From Leptoclinus maculatus (Eukaryota > Chordata > Actinopteri > Perciformes > Stichaeidae), in the NCBI GenBank assembly GCA_032191485.1, contig JAVDOI010000043.1, positions 841,078 to 905,077 on the forward strand: DNA of 64,000 bases. The letters run 5' to 3'. Below, piece by piece: positions 47,895 to 57,450 of this stretch. The stretch's first letter is position 1, and the number at the start of each line of letters is the position of its first letter. A model generated the notes under the pieces. That model had not been told where the DNA came from and made no database searches. It saw nothing but the letters and a program-made list of their open reading frames with translations. The position numbers and the translations under genes were made by a program.

Positions 47895-49316
47895 ATGGTG
47901 TCCAGCCGGGTCCTGGTCTTGGTGGTGGTGGTGGTCTCTGCTGTGGTCGGGGCTCAGAACCTGGGCTTCGGTCGGAACCCTGAGAAAGGCCCAGAAGAAG
48001 AAGACGACGTGAGAGTCCTGGTCCAGCAGCTGATTGCCAGAGTGGACAAACTGGAGAGAGAGCGTGAAGAAGAGAGAGGTGAGTGAAACCTGAAGGAGGG
48101 TTATTATGGTATGGAGGGTCTCGAGGAGGACGATGTCGTGGGTTTTAAACTTGACGGCTCTCGTTACCTCGGTCCTAGAGGGAGTTGGTTGTAATCTGCA
48201 GACTCGCCACTAGATGTCAGTAAGTCACACCGGCCCTTCAAACCAGCATCAGGACCAATCAGATCACTCGATTGCTGGAAATAAGGCGTTAACCTACGAT
48301 GACGCTCATCGAGGCGCCTGGTCTGAGATGATGGAGGGACAAACCTTTAGCTAGTGGAGGCTGTTAGCATGTGTTAGAAGGGGTTAGCATGTGTTAGAAT
48401 GGTTGACCATAGGTTAGCATGTGTTAGAAGGGGTTAGCATAGGTTAGCATGTGTTTGAATGGTTTAGCATGTGTTAGAATGGTTTAGCATGTGTTATAAG
48501 GGGTTAGCATAGATAGCAGGGTTTAGCATGTGTTAGAATGTGTTAACATGCATTAGAATGGGTTAGCATATGTTAGAATGGGTTAGCATGGGTTGGCATA
48601 GATTAGCAAGCGTTAGAATATGTTAGAATGTGTTAGCGTAGATTAGCATGTGTTAGCAGTGTTAGCATGAGTTAGAATGAGTTAGCATGTGTTAGCATAA
48701 GTTAGAATGGCTCCAGGTCCCTGTGTTTGATAGAAACCTGTCCGTGTCCCTGCAGCTAAATCTCAGGTGGCGTTCTCGGCGTCCCTCGTCAACACTGAGA
48801 TTTGGAACCATCAGGGCCCGTTTGACAACCACACCACTCTGCTGTTCAAGGCGGTGACGACGAACATCGGCAACGCCTACGACCCTGAAACAGGTAGGAC
48901 TCACCTGGTAGACCTCACCTGGTAGGACTCACCTGGTAGGACTCACCTGGTAGACTGACCTCACCTGGTAGACCTCACCTGGTAGACCTCACCTGTTGCA
49001 CACTTTAACGTCAGAGTCCTGACGCCGGGTCTTTGTCCCCCCAGGCGTCTTCACGGCCCCCGTCAAGGGACTCTACTACATCCGGTTCACCGGCAGTGCT
49101 GGAAACTCAGGGTCCCTGAACGCGGCGCTGCTGAAGAACGGGTCCAACATGTTCGCCATCTTTGACACCAGGAGGGTCCACGGCAGCGCCTCCAACGGCA
49201 TGGCCCTGGTCCTGGAGGCTGGGGACCGGCTCTCCGTCACCCTCTGGAAAAAGCAGAGCATCTTCGACCAGACGAAGCTCAGCACCTTCACCGGCTTCCT
49301 GGTCTTCCCCATGTAG
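47895..49316 (+). CDS. Secreted C1q-domain protein (C1q-like), copy A, 3 exons
   Basis: Exons at 47895-48078, 48756-48893 and 49045-49316 join with consistent phase 1 and GT-AG borders (AG|GTGAGT, G|GTAGG) to 197 residues. Residues 1-21 are a hydrophobic signal peptide (VLVLVVVVVSAVVGAQ). A short acidic, coiled-coil-like stretch follows at about 35-62. The C1q domain runs from about 65 (QVAFSASL) to the end (TFTGFLVFPM), with conserved GVFTAPVKGLYYIRF and a terminal TFxGFLVF. The short-collar layout without collagen repeats resembles fish C1q-like/cerebellin-like secreted proteins, which often act as trimeric recognition molecules. The C1q tnf-fold family is firm; the specific gene name is not. 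Intron 1 contains the GTTAGCATG minisatellite. Confidence 0.88.
48363..48713 (+). repeat. GTTAGCATGTGTTAGAATGG minisatellite in intron 1 of C1q A
   Basis: About 20 degenerate copies of a ~10/20 bp unit (gttagcatgt / gttagaatgg variants). Further arrays of the same unit lie at 49513-49660, 50938-51060 and 53157-53256, all within or beside the C1q duplication. Confidence 0.9.
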
Positions 49317-49421
49317 GAGGAGACCATCAGGAGTCCTGAACCCAGATCCAGATCTACTGCTGATACCCTCAGAATGTGGTCTGTAAAGTAGTCTCTGAGT
49401 CGTTAGTTTGACTCTCTCAGC

Positions 49422-49427
49422 AATAAA
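49422..49427 (+). terminator. Poly(A) signal of C1q A
   Basis: AATAAA about 105 bp after the stop codon. It is conserved at the matching place in unit B (53818-53823). Confidence 0.7.
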
Positions 49428-49512
49428 ATAAAAAAATGTGCAAAGTCTGTTTTTAGTTCGTCGTCACATTCAGTACAAAATATTAGTTTTGTAATGTTGA
49501 GCATAAATTATA

Positions 49513-49660
49513 AGCATGTGTTAGCATTTGTTAGAATGGGTTAGCATGCGGTAGAAGGGGTTAGCAAATGTTAGAATGGGTTAGTATATGTTAGCATGTG
49601 TTAGAATGGGTTAGCATATGTTTGCATGTGTTAGAATGGATTAGCATAGGTTAGCCTGTT
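49513..49660 (+). repeat. GTTAGCATG minisatellite, intergenic array 1
   Basis: Degenerate gttagcatgtgttagaatgg units begin exactly at the end of duplicated unit A. Confidence 0.85.
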
Positions 49661-50937
49661 ACCACTCTGACGGCCCGCCAGCGGCCGTTGGGGTGTTTTT
49701 GTGTCATTTGCGTCATGTACACAACTGCTATGTATAGGTAGGTACTAATGCGATATATCGTTAGAAAGCTAAGCTTCTTCTAATTCGATTGATGGAACCC
49801 ATTTCAAGATACAATCACAACAGCAGGTACTCTCAACGTCTCTGTCAGACCACCAACCCCAAAACAAGCAATTAAAATATCGACGCTACTCACCAATTAT
49901 GCTTCAGAGTATTTCCCCCATCCATAAAAGTCCTACAAAAACGGTCTTGTTAGATTGCTAAAGGTCCACACGATCCAATCCAGTAAAAGATTTAGTCCAA
50001 AACACATTATTACGTCCATAAACACCCATGGACTGCTGTTGCATCATTTCAAATTAGCCGGCAGATATGCTAACTAGCGATCTATTTTCTAACGTAACTT
50101 CAGTTTGCATGTAAACAGAGCCGCTCAAAATGGCGGCTGCACTGACCTTTCGAATGACACCTAATTTGACCCAATAGGAGCTTCCATATCCTCTCCAGAG
50201 CCTACAATAGCCAACGAGAGTCCGTCTTGAACGACATTGCCCACCCCTCTTGTTTCGGGTAATGCTCGAGCCAATTGCAACCGATCGTTCTGATGACTCA
50301 CGCTTCGTATATAGCCAATGAAATTACGAAAACAATGATATGCAGATTTAGGGTATGGATTTACAGACAGATTGTGGAACTCACATTTGACACCTCGAGT
50401 CAGGCCCTTGTGTCCGTGCACTAAGTGACTTTTTGAGAATTTGTGAAAGTAAATAATGGAATAACTTATAGATAACCATCGTTAGACATAAATAAACTTC
50501 AGTTTGAATTATGAATATACTTATTTACACAGCCTAGGTATGTAACCATGGTTACTGTGGCTCCCCAAATGTCAGTTCCCAGACATACTCTTAGTAAACC
50601 ATGTGTAAAATATTTATTTTTTGTGGTATTATCAAATTTGAACCTGTACTAGGTAAGGCTTCATGCTGTGGTCCCATTGCATTTTCCAGCTAATAAGTCA
50701 CAGCTATAGTCCTCTGCAGGCATCTGTTTGCAAAAAAATATGCAGGTGGAAATAAAAACCTTCTACTTCAGTGTGTTCAAACATCTATTACTCAATGCCA
50801 GTAGCACTTACAGTGATTCTTGAGTGTTACCTTTCAAAAGAGACCAACACCATGCATGTACTCCAAATGGTTCAAGAACAGCTTTGAATTTACTTTGAGT
50901 ATGCCTTGGATAGGCGTTTTAAGCAAATTTTACAGGA
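49661..50937. other. Spacer between C1q units, no gene recognised
   Basis: The sequence between the two minisatellite arrays has no long frame. It has a unique-looking GC-rich start (tgacggcccgccagcggccg) and could be a transposon inserted in the array, but no inverted ends were confirmed. Confidence 0.35.
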
Positions 50938-51060
50938 GTGGTTAGCATGTGTTAGCATGCGGTATAATGGGTTAGCATATGTTAGCATGTGTTAGAATGA
51001 GCTAGCATGTGTTAGAAGGGGTTAGCATGTGTTAGAATGCGATATAATGTGTTAGCATGT
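50938..51060 (+). repeat. GTTAGCATG minisatellite, intergenic array 2
   Basis: Degenerate units as in the other arrays. It ends in a palindrome (51044-51082) that joins it to a fragment of C1q 3' sequence. Confidence 0.85.
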
Positions 51061-51082
51061 CTAACACATGCCAACACATTAT

Positions 51083-51132
51083 AAAGTCTGTTTTCAGTTC
51101 GTTGTCACCTTAAGTACAAAATATTTGTTTTG
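51083..51132 (+). pseudogene. Fragment of a third C1q gene 3' region
   Basis: The 50 bp from AAAGTCTGTTTTCAGTTCG to TATTTGTTTTG matches the sequence just after the poly(A) signals of C1q A (49442-49491) and C1q B with a few differences. No exon of this third copy remains. Confidence 0.65.
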
Positions 51133-51479
51133 AAACATCCGGTTTATTGTTTTAAAATGAGAGGATTCAGGTTTAAAGTAAACAGGATCATAGTTCAGAG
51201 TCTCTTCCTGTGGTGAGATTCACAGACGGTCCCTGAACTCTGAGCTCTGCAATAACACTTTATAACAAATCACCTCTGGCCAGATCATCCTCCACATAAC
51301 TACACTCTTGTTTGCTGGTGGTTGATTTTTGCACTACTGTTTTTTACCTAGTTAGTTAATTTAACACTATTCTATATACTATGCATTTTTTTTTATTTTA
51401 TCTTCTATATTTAATATGTCTTACTCTGTTATTTTATTGTATATATTGTGCATTTTTTAATACTTAATATTTTTGATTA

Positions 51480-51557
51480 CTCTGTTACTTTGTACATCTT
51501 TGCTGCTGTAACATACAAAATTCCCCCTGGGGATGAATACAGTATATATCTATCTCC
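51480..51557 (+). repeat. LINE/SINE 3' tail, unit B
   Basis: Counterpart of 43540-43618: ttccccctggggatgaata followed by a short ATCT-type tail. Confidence 0.5.
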
Positions 51558-51897
51558 ACACGGCACTAACTCTTCATCACATCACACCAGACCTTCAGGG
51601 ACCTTAGTCCTTCTAAAGTTCAGAGAACACTCACACGGTTCTGGACTGGATCAGTTTTATTTACTTCTTCTGTATGAGAGTTACATTTTACAGTAAGAGG
51701 TTTTCTAAAGGGCTTCAACCTTTACATACGGACAACATTCATTTAGGGAGAATCCTGGTCTGACACCAGACCTGGTCCCAGTCTGAGACTAATTCAGGTC
51801 CTGGTCTGAGACTAGGCCTGGTCTTGGTCGTACAATAAACGCCCATAACTATGTTAAATCAACAGGTTACATAAAGTCACATTTTATTCTGAAAGGG

Positions 51898-52323
51898 TCA
51901 CTGGTATCCGTCCCTGAGATCGTCCATCCCGGACCCGTCCAGGTCCGCGGGCCGGTGTGTCGCCAGGTTGGACGGGTCCTCCGCGGTCACAGCTGGGGGT
52001 TCGGCGGTGGTCCGGACCTTGGAGGGTCCGGTGGGGTGGTCCACGGGAGAGGGTTCCTCTGGTCCGGTACCGGGACCGTTAATACAGTTATTACCGGAAC
52101 ACATGTTCATGTTCACAGAGCTTCTGGTCCCGGACCGTCCCGGTCCAGATGTGGGTCTCCAGATGAGGCCGTAGTAGACCGCCAGGAGACCCGCAGCCAG
52201 CGACACGGACAGGACGTAGACCAGCACGGTGGCCAGTCGGACCCACTTCCGGTCCAGCTGCTTCTTCTGGTCCCCGGTGTAGGTGGCTGGTCTCCCGGGG
52301 GTCCAGCTCCGTGGGTCCCGCGT
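51898..52323 (-). pseudogene. INAFM2-like gene copy B, start codon lost
   Basis: Minus strand. The full InaF motif is in frame: YTGDQKKQLDRKWVRLATVL and then SVSLAAGLLAVYYGLIW. It is followed by a polar Ser/Pro/Thr-rich tail that ends at 51898. There is no frameshift and no 29 bp duplication. At the position of copy A's ATG the codon is ACG (52321-52323), and an in-frame TGA lies four codons upstream, so no AUG precedes the membrane segment. It could be a pseudogene or use a non-AUG start (an in-frame CTG lies before DRKW). INAFM proteins have no established biochemical role. Confidence 0.75.
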
Positions 52324-52732
52324 GGTTCTGGTTCAGGACTGTCTGGAGGTCACTGATCCTGGAGGAAGTCTGAATCTCGGTCCCTCTTCATCTGGACTCA
52401 TCCAGCGGTTTATAGACCAGCTGCGTCAAGTACACCGAGTTCACCACGGACCGGAAGCTCCCGGATCACGTCTTCAGAATGAAAGTCTCGTCTTTAGTAT
52501 TTAATTTGAAGCAACGTATTTTATTTTTTTTCTCGTGACATGAAGGTTTGTGACGTCAACGTGTTTATTTGATGTTATTTTATATTGTATTATATTATAT
52601 TGTTTTACCTTATGTTATATTATATTATGTTATTTTATATAACCCGGGTTACACTGACTAAAGTCTCTCTGGTTAATCATCATCTGATTGTTTGTTCAGG
52701 TTAAAGTCTTGTTTAAGTTAAACTTTGTCGAC

Positions 52733-53793
52733 ATGGTGTCCAGCCAGGTCCTGATCTTGGTGGTGGTGGTGGTGGTCTCTGCTGTGGTCGGGGCTCAGAA
52801 CCTGGGCTTCGTTCGGAACCCTGAGAAAGGCCCAGAAGAAGAAGACGTGAGAGTCCTGGTCCAGCAGCTGATTGCCAGTGTGGACAAACTGGAGAGAGCG
52901 GTGAGTGAAACCTGAAGGAGGGTTATTATGGTATGGAGGGTCTCGAGGAGGACGATGTCGTGGGTTTTAAACTTGATGGCTCTCGTTACCTCGGTCCTAG
53001 AGGGAGTTGGTTGTAATCTGCAGACTCGCCACTAGATGTCAGTAAGGACCAATCAGATCACTCGATTGCTGGAAATAAGGCGTTAAACCTACGATGACGC
53101 TCATCGAGGCGCCTGGTCTGAGATGATGGAGGGACAAACCTTTAGCTAGTGGAGGCTGTTAGCATAGGTTAGCAGGGTTGAGCAGGGTTGAGCAGGCGTT
53201 AGCTGGTGTTAGCATAGGTTAGAAGGGGTTAGAAGGGGTTAGAAGGGGTTAGCATGGCTCCAGGTCCCCGTGTTTGATAGAAACCTGTCCGTGTCCCTGC
53301 AGCTAAATCTCAGGTGGCGTTCTCGGTGTCCCTCGTCAACACTGAGATGTGGACCCATCAGGGCCCGTTTGACAATGAACAACGGCAACGCCTACGACCC
53401 TGAAACTGGTAGGACTCACCTGGTAGGACTCACCTGGTAGGACTCACCTGGTAGGACTCACCTGGTAGGACTCACAAGTTGCACACTTTAACGTCAGAGT
53501 CCTGACGCCGGGTCTTTGTCCCCCCAGGCGTCTTCACGGCCCCCGTCAAGGGACTCTACTACATCCGGTTCACCGGCTGCGTTGAAAACTCGGGGTCCCT
53601 GAATGCGGCGCTGCTGAAGAACGGGTCCAACATGTTCGCCATCTTTGACACCAGGGGGGTCCACGGCAGCGCCTCCAACGGCATGGCCCTGGAGGCCGGG
53701 GACCGGCTCTCCATCACCCTCTGGAACAAGCAGAGCATCTTCGACCAGACGAAGCTCAGCACCTTCACCGGCTTCCTTGTCTTCCCCATGTAG
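52733..53793 (+). CDS. C1q-domain protein copy B with a scrambled domain start, 3 exons
   Basis: Exons by homology to copy A: 52733-52900, 53303-53408 and 53528-53793, all with GT-AG borders, joined to 179 residues plus stop. The signal peptide and C-terminal C1q part (from NGNAYDPETG to TFTGFLVFPM) match copy A. Exon 1 lacks 16 bp before its donor and exon 2 lacks 32 bp internally. Together these restore frame, but about 25 residues at the start of the domain are read in another frame, so the VAFSxSL strand and the following block are lost. Exon 3 also lacks two residues (MALEAGD against MALVLEAGD). It is possibly a pseudogene, since the C1q fold is likely damaged. If exon 1 reads through, it stops at 52913. 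Confidence 0.6.
53157..53256 (+). repeat. GTTAGCATG-type minisatellite in intron 1 of C1q B
   Basis: A shorter array than in copy A, with gttagcagggttgagcagg and gttagaaggg variants. Confidence 0.8.
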
Positions 53794-53817
53794 GAGGAGA
53801 CCATTAACTCTCTCTGC

Positions 53818-53823
53818 AATAAA
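53818..53823 (+). terminator. Poly(A) signal of C1q B
   Basis: AATAAA 25 bp after the stop codon. The ~80 bp of 3' UTR present in copy A is deleted here. Confidence 0.65.
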
Positions 53824-53909
53824 ATAAAATAAATATGCAAAGTCTGTTTTTAGTTAGTCGTCACATTCAGTACAAAATATTTGTTTTGTAATGTTGAGCA
53901 TAAATTATA

Positions 53910-56150
53910 GGTCATTATATATAAATGAAAGGGAACCAACAACGCCACCTGGGGACTTACACCTCGGGAAATATATACTTAACGACCCGAATATATGGTG
54001 TAGAATTTGTTACGGGCACACAGATTCATTACCGATATTTGGACAGAGATGTGTTTCATAAAAATGACCATATTATTTAATATACCACAGGTGCCTTTTA
54101 AATGCTGGCACTAATTGGGGGGAGGAGCCTAGCCTGAGGGCTGCGTTCACAACCCTACACTTCCTTGTCTGAGGAGCGTTCCTCACTACACGTGCATCAG
54201 AAATATATTCATGAATCTTATTTTTTATATATTTGGATTCTGTTTATTTAAATATTATGATATCTATTGTTGTGTGCGTTAGAACATACTTTTGTGGAGA
54301 GTCATTCATGAATAAATCACCAAAAAATTGTGAATCTCTCTGTGTGCAATCATTAATATTGAAGAAAAGCTTCCTCATTCATTCTGAACTGCTTTTAGTT
54401 GTGACAGAATCTGGCAGCCTATTATATGTGCCATATGTGGTATCACTGTGTGCATGCATTCACATTTTAGCGCGTACCAAGGGACTGGCTGTGGCAGCTG
54501 GATTCACTGCCTGGATTTTAGGATAACACCACCCTCAACAATCCGACAGATCATCTTTAGCTTAGGAAGGATTTGCAACTAACCCCAATTTTGTCTAGTG
54601 CTGAAAATGTAAATAGCAGCTTTGCTCTAGTTTGTATGAGTGCTGCTGGAGTCCTGGAATGTTGAAGTTTATCTTGGCTCATACCAGATAAATAAATGAG
54701 GACATATTGTAGATAAACCATTAAATATGCGGACAATGGTGCTAATGAAAGGAGAGCGCATATCATTCAGGCTAATTTTGTATTTCAGCTCGTTAATTGC
54801 AGCTGTTGAAATATGACTTGACAATATACAACTTGCTGGATGTACCAACATATTTGACCTATAGCGAGGGTTCTGGAGACTGCAGATGCAGGAATGACCT
54901 CCAAGCTAAGTGGCAGTAATGCAGATGTTTCATGACAACAAAACATTGAACAAAGGTCATGACATGGGAAATTTTATTTTTGCTAAAATAGTTTTCCCTA
55001 CGAGCCAAACTGACAAATTACCAGTGTACTTTCACAAAAATATGTGGTGATGCTGTGAGGGCATCACTGCATACATACTTAAATGTCTTTGTGGATTACA
55101 GTGAGTCATAACAGTTTCTGCTCCAGCTGTTTTATTTTCCAGACAGAAGCTCTTTGGATGCTTGCCAGTGGGCACTGCAGCTCTGCATGTGTCAATTGAA
55201 ATCAAAGTCTCTTTGCTTCAATTCTGCACATTACAGTAAATTGGCCTTTCGATCCAGATGATGGCCATGGCCATTGATGACAATCTAGCAGAGTGCATCA
55301 ATAATGCAAAGTCTTATCTGCACTCTTCTTGACCTGTCTGGAGATAAACAGAGCAATGTGAGGGCCCTATTGGGAATTGAAAATTGTCTCTGAAGGTAAC
55401 TAACTGCACAGATGGACTTTAAACTATTGGTAGCGCAGACAGAATGGACAATTATTCACAAGATATTGAAGTTGACAGGTTTGTCTCCCAGGGCTGTTGC
55501 GCTGTTGCCAATAGCAGTTTGTTATTCTCCCTCCTTCTGCGTTCGATTGATTGAAACCCTTGAATTGAAATTTTCCTGTTTATTAGTTTATCTTTAATCT
55601 GAGTACCTCTGCATTACTTCAGTTTCCAACAGGCTGTTATGGATGTGGATTTAATGACAGGATTTGCACAACTTCTCATGCCCTTGCTAGACCATCAGAC
55701 ATGTGCTCCTGCTTCCTGTTTGTTAATTAGACATGAATACAAATAATGTAGGTCTGCCTCATGTCTTCCTAAAGTTATTTGAAGTAAAGTACTAAGATAT
55801 CTGCATTCTACCAGAACGTACCAGAACAGAAGCTAATGGAGTATTTCAATCTTAACAATTTTTCCATAAAATTAGAGTAAACTACTGGCAGCTGTTGTTG
55901 CCAACATCCTACTGTTACGGTTTCAAGACTGTAATTTAATATATCAGTATATTACTGTTAAGTTTATTACAGTATTCTACAGTAGTATGTGAGACGTACA
56001 GTGTAATACTGCTAACTTGCTATTAATACACTGTATTTCTACAGTGTGTTCGACAAAATGATTTAATAATGCAGCATCCCTACACTTTCAAAATGTTACT
56101 GGACCGAATGAATCCAACTCTGATAATGAAAATAGTAATTTTATTGGATT
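53910..56150. other. Non-coding stretch with possible conserved non-coding sequence
   Basis: No gene is supported. Parts at about 54590-54850, 55080-55400 and 55630-55800 are rich in TAATTA, TTAATTGCAGCTG and GCTAATGAAA-like sites in balanced, non-repetitive sequence. Developmental enhancers often look like this. Conservation itself cannot be seen from one sequence. Confidence 0.3.
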
Positions 56151-56154
56151 TCAA

Positions 56155-56270
56155 GGATTCAAGGGATACAAGGATAGTTTATTGTCATTCTGCAACACAG
56201 GGTTGCACAACGAAATGCAGTTGTAGCCCATTTGCTACACAAGGAAAACATGACAAACAACAAACCAAAA
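56155..56270 (+). repeat. Interspersed-repeat fragment (TTTATTGTCATTCTGCAACA type)
   Basis: It contains agtttattgtcattctgcaa followed by 'gggttgcacaacgaaatgcag'. I recall this as a frequent 3' block of teleost LINE/SINE elements. The family is not determined. Confidence 0.45.
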
Positions 56271-56962
56271 ATAACTGTGCATTCCTGTAGTGCTTTTAAA
56301 TTTACACCAGAAGGAATCTAAACAGCAGCAACAAAACAATTATTTGGGCAGATTATATGGCTGATATCTTAACATTAAACATTCTACATAAGGCAAACAT
56401 TTTTCATCAACTTGACTTTTTTTGAGCACCAGGCATCATTGATGTAAATACAGAGTCTACCTCCTCTCGTCCCATCAGAGTCCTGCGTTCTGTCCTGTGG
56501 TCCACCTGTCAAGTGCACGATGGAGCTAGCTTTCTACATTTTATGAAGATGTGGACACAACAGTCACCAACCTCCTGTTGGGTTAGCCTGAAGTCTTATT
56601 TCATCCATTTAATTTCCCTTCTACCAGCCAAGATAGTGGAATAGACTCAAATCCTAGCTGCGTTAGCTTAGCTTCCATTTGGCTCCCCTCCTGGGGTGGT
56701 CCGCTGTCGGTGGTCCCTTTAGCTTGGCTGGGTGGTCAGAGGACGCCGTGGGCAAGTGATACATTCACAAACACGAAAAGACAAAGAATTAAAACAAAAA
56801 ATGTAGCAAAGTTCATGGGAGCTAACGGCAGCTGCATCTCAGGCTGCAACACTAAGGCCACTAATCCTGAGTTTTCTTGTTCTTTGTGAAAGGGGTGCTG
56901 GTCAGTGGAATTCAGTGGCGTTAGTTGTAGACTTCCCTTCAAATAAGCACATTGGCAACAGG

Positions 56963-57450
56963 CAACAACCCCCGGTTCTGCCGAGTGAAGCCAATGTGGA
57001 AGTGTCTTGAAACTTGCATTCTCTCTACTGACCAGCAGGGGGCGACTCCTCTGGTTGTATAGAAGTCTATGAGAAAATGACTCTACTTCTCTCTTGATTT
57101 ATTACCTCAGTAAACATTGTAAACATGAGTTTATGGTCTCAATCTCTAGTTTCAAGTCTTCTTTATTAATACAGCATGACGTTCATTTAGTAAGGTATGG
57201 TGCCTTTTAGAGTAAAGTAGACCATAAAGCAGAATAGGCTTTAGAGCGGGCTTACTGTGATTGACAAGTTGCTGCCGCTACCAGAGACATATACAGCGTC
57301 TCTACGCCGCTTCTCCTTATTCCAAATATGGTAACTTTCGTTCATCGGTTGCCAAAAAGCCAAGATGGCGACCGCAAAATTGCCAAACTCGAGGCTTCAT
57401 AAAGGCAGTCCACAAACCAATGGGTTTCTTCTTATATACAGTCTATGTTT
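56963..57450 (+). repeat. Dispersed repeat (TATATACAGTCTATG family)
   Basis: From the 'agtgaagccaatgtgg' block to 'tatacagtctatg'. It contains 'accagcagggggcgactcc', and its first half matches the inverted partial copy at 5953-6125. It is a non-autonomous element of unassigned class. Confidence 0.55.

Larger units (their letters stand above)
43372..49512. repeat. Segmental tandem duplication, left unit (A)
   Basis: From the GTTTTTTACCTAGTTAGTTA start to the GAGCATAAATTATA end this block aligns with 51339-53909. Unit A holds a LINE-like tail, an INAFM2-like copy (minus), a C1q gene (plus) and the 3001 bp Gypsy element. Without the Gypsy and its 5 bp duplication it is about 3.1 kb, against 2.6 kb for unit B. 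The difference lies mostly in repeats in intron 1 and the promoter region. Confidence 0.9.
51339..53909. repeat. Segmental tandem duplication, right unit (B)
   Basis: Aligns with 43372-49512 apart from the Gypsy insertion and repeat-length differences. It holds INAFM2-like B (minus) and C1q B (plus) in the same divergent order. Confidence 0.9.

Noticed and set aside
48363..48713. CRISPR-like regularly spaced repeats
   Set aside because: The units are degenerate, directly adjacent and without distinct spacers, in a vertebrate intron. This is a minisatellite.
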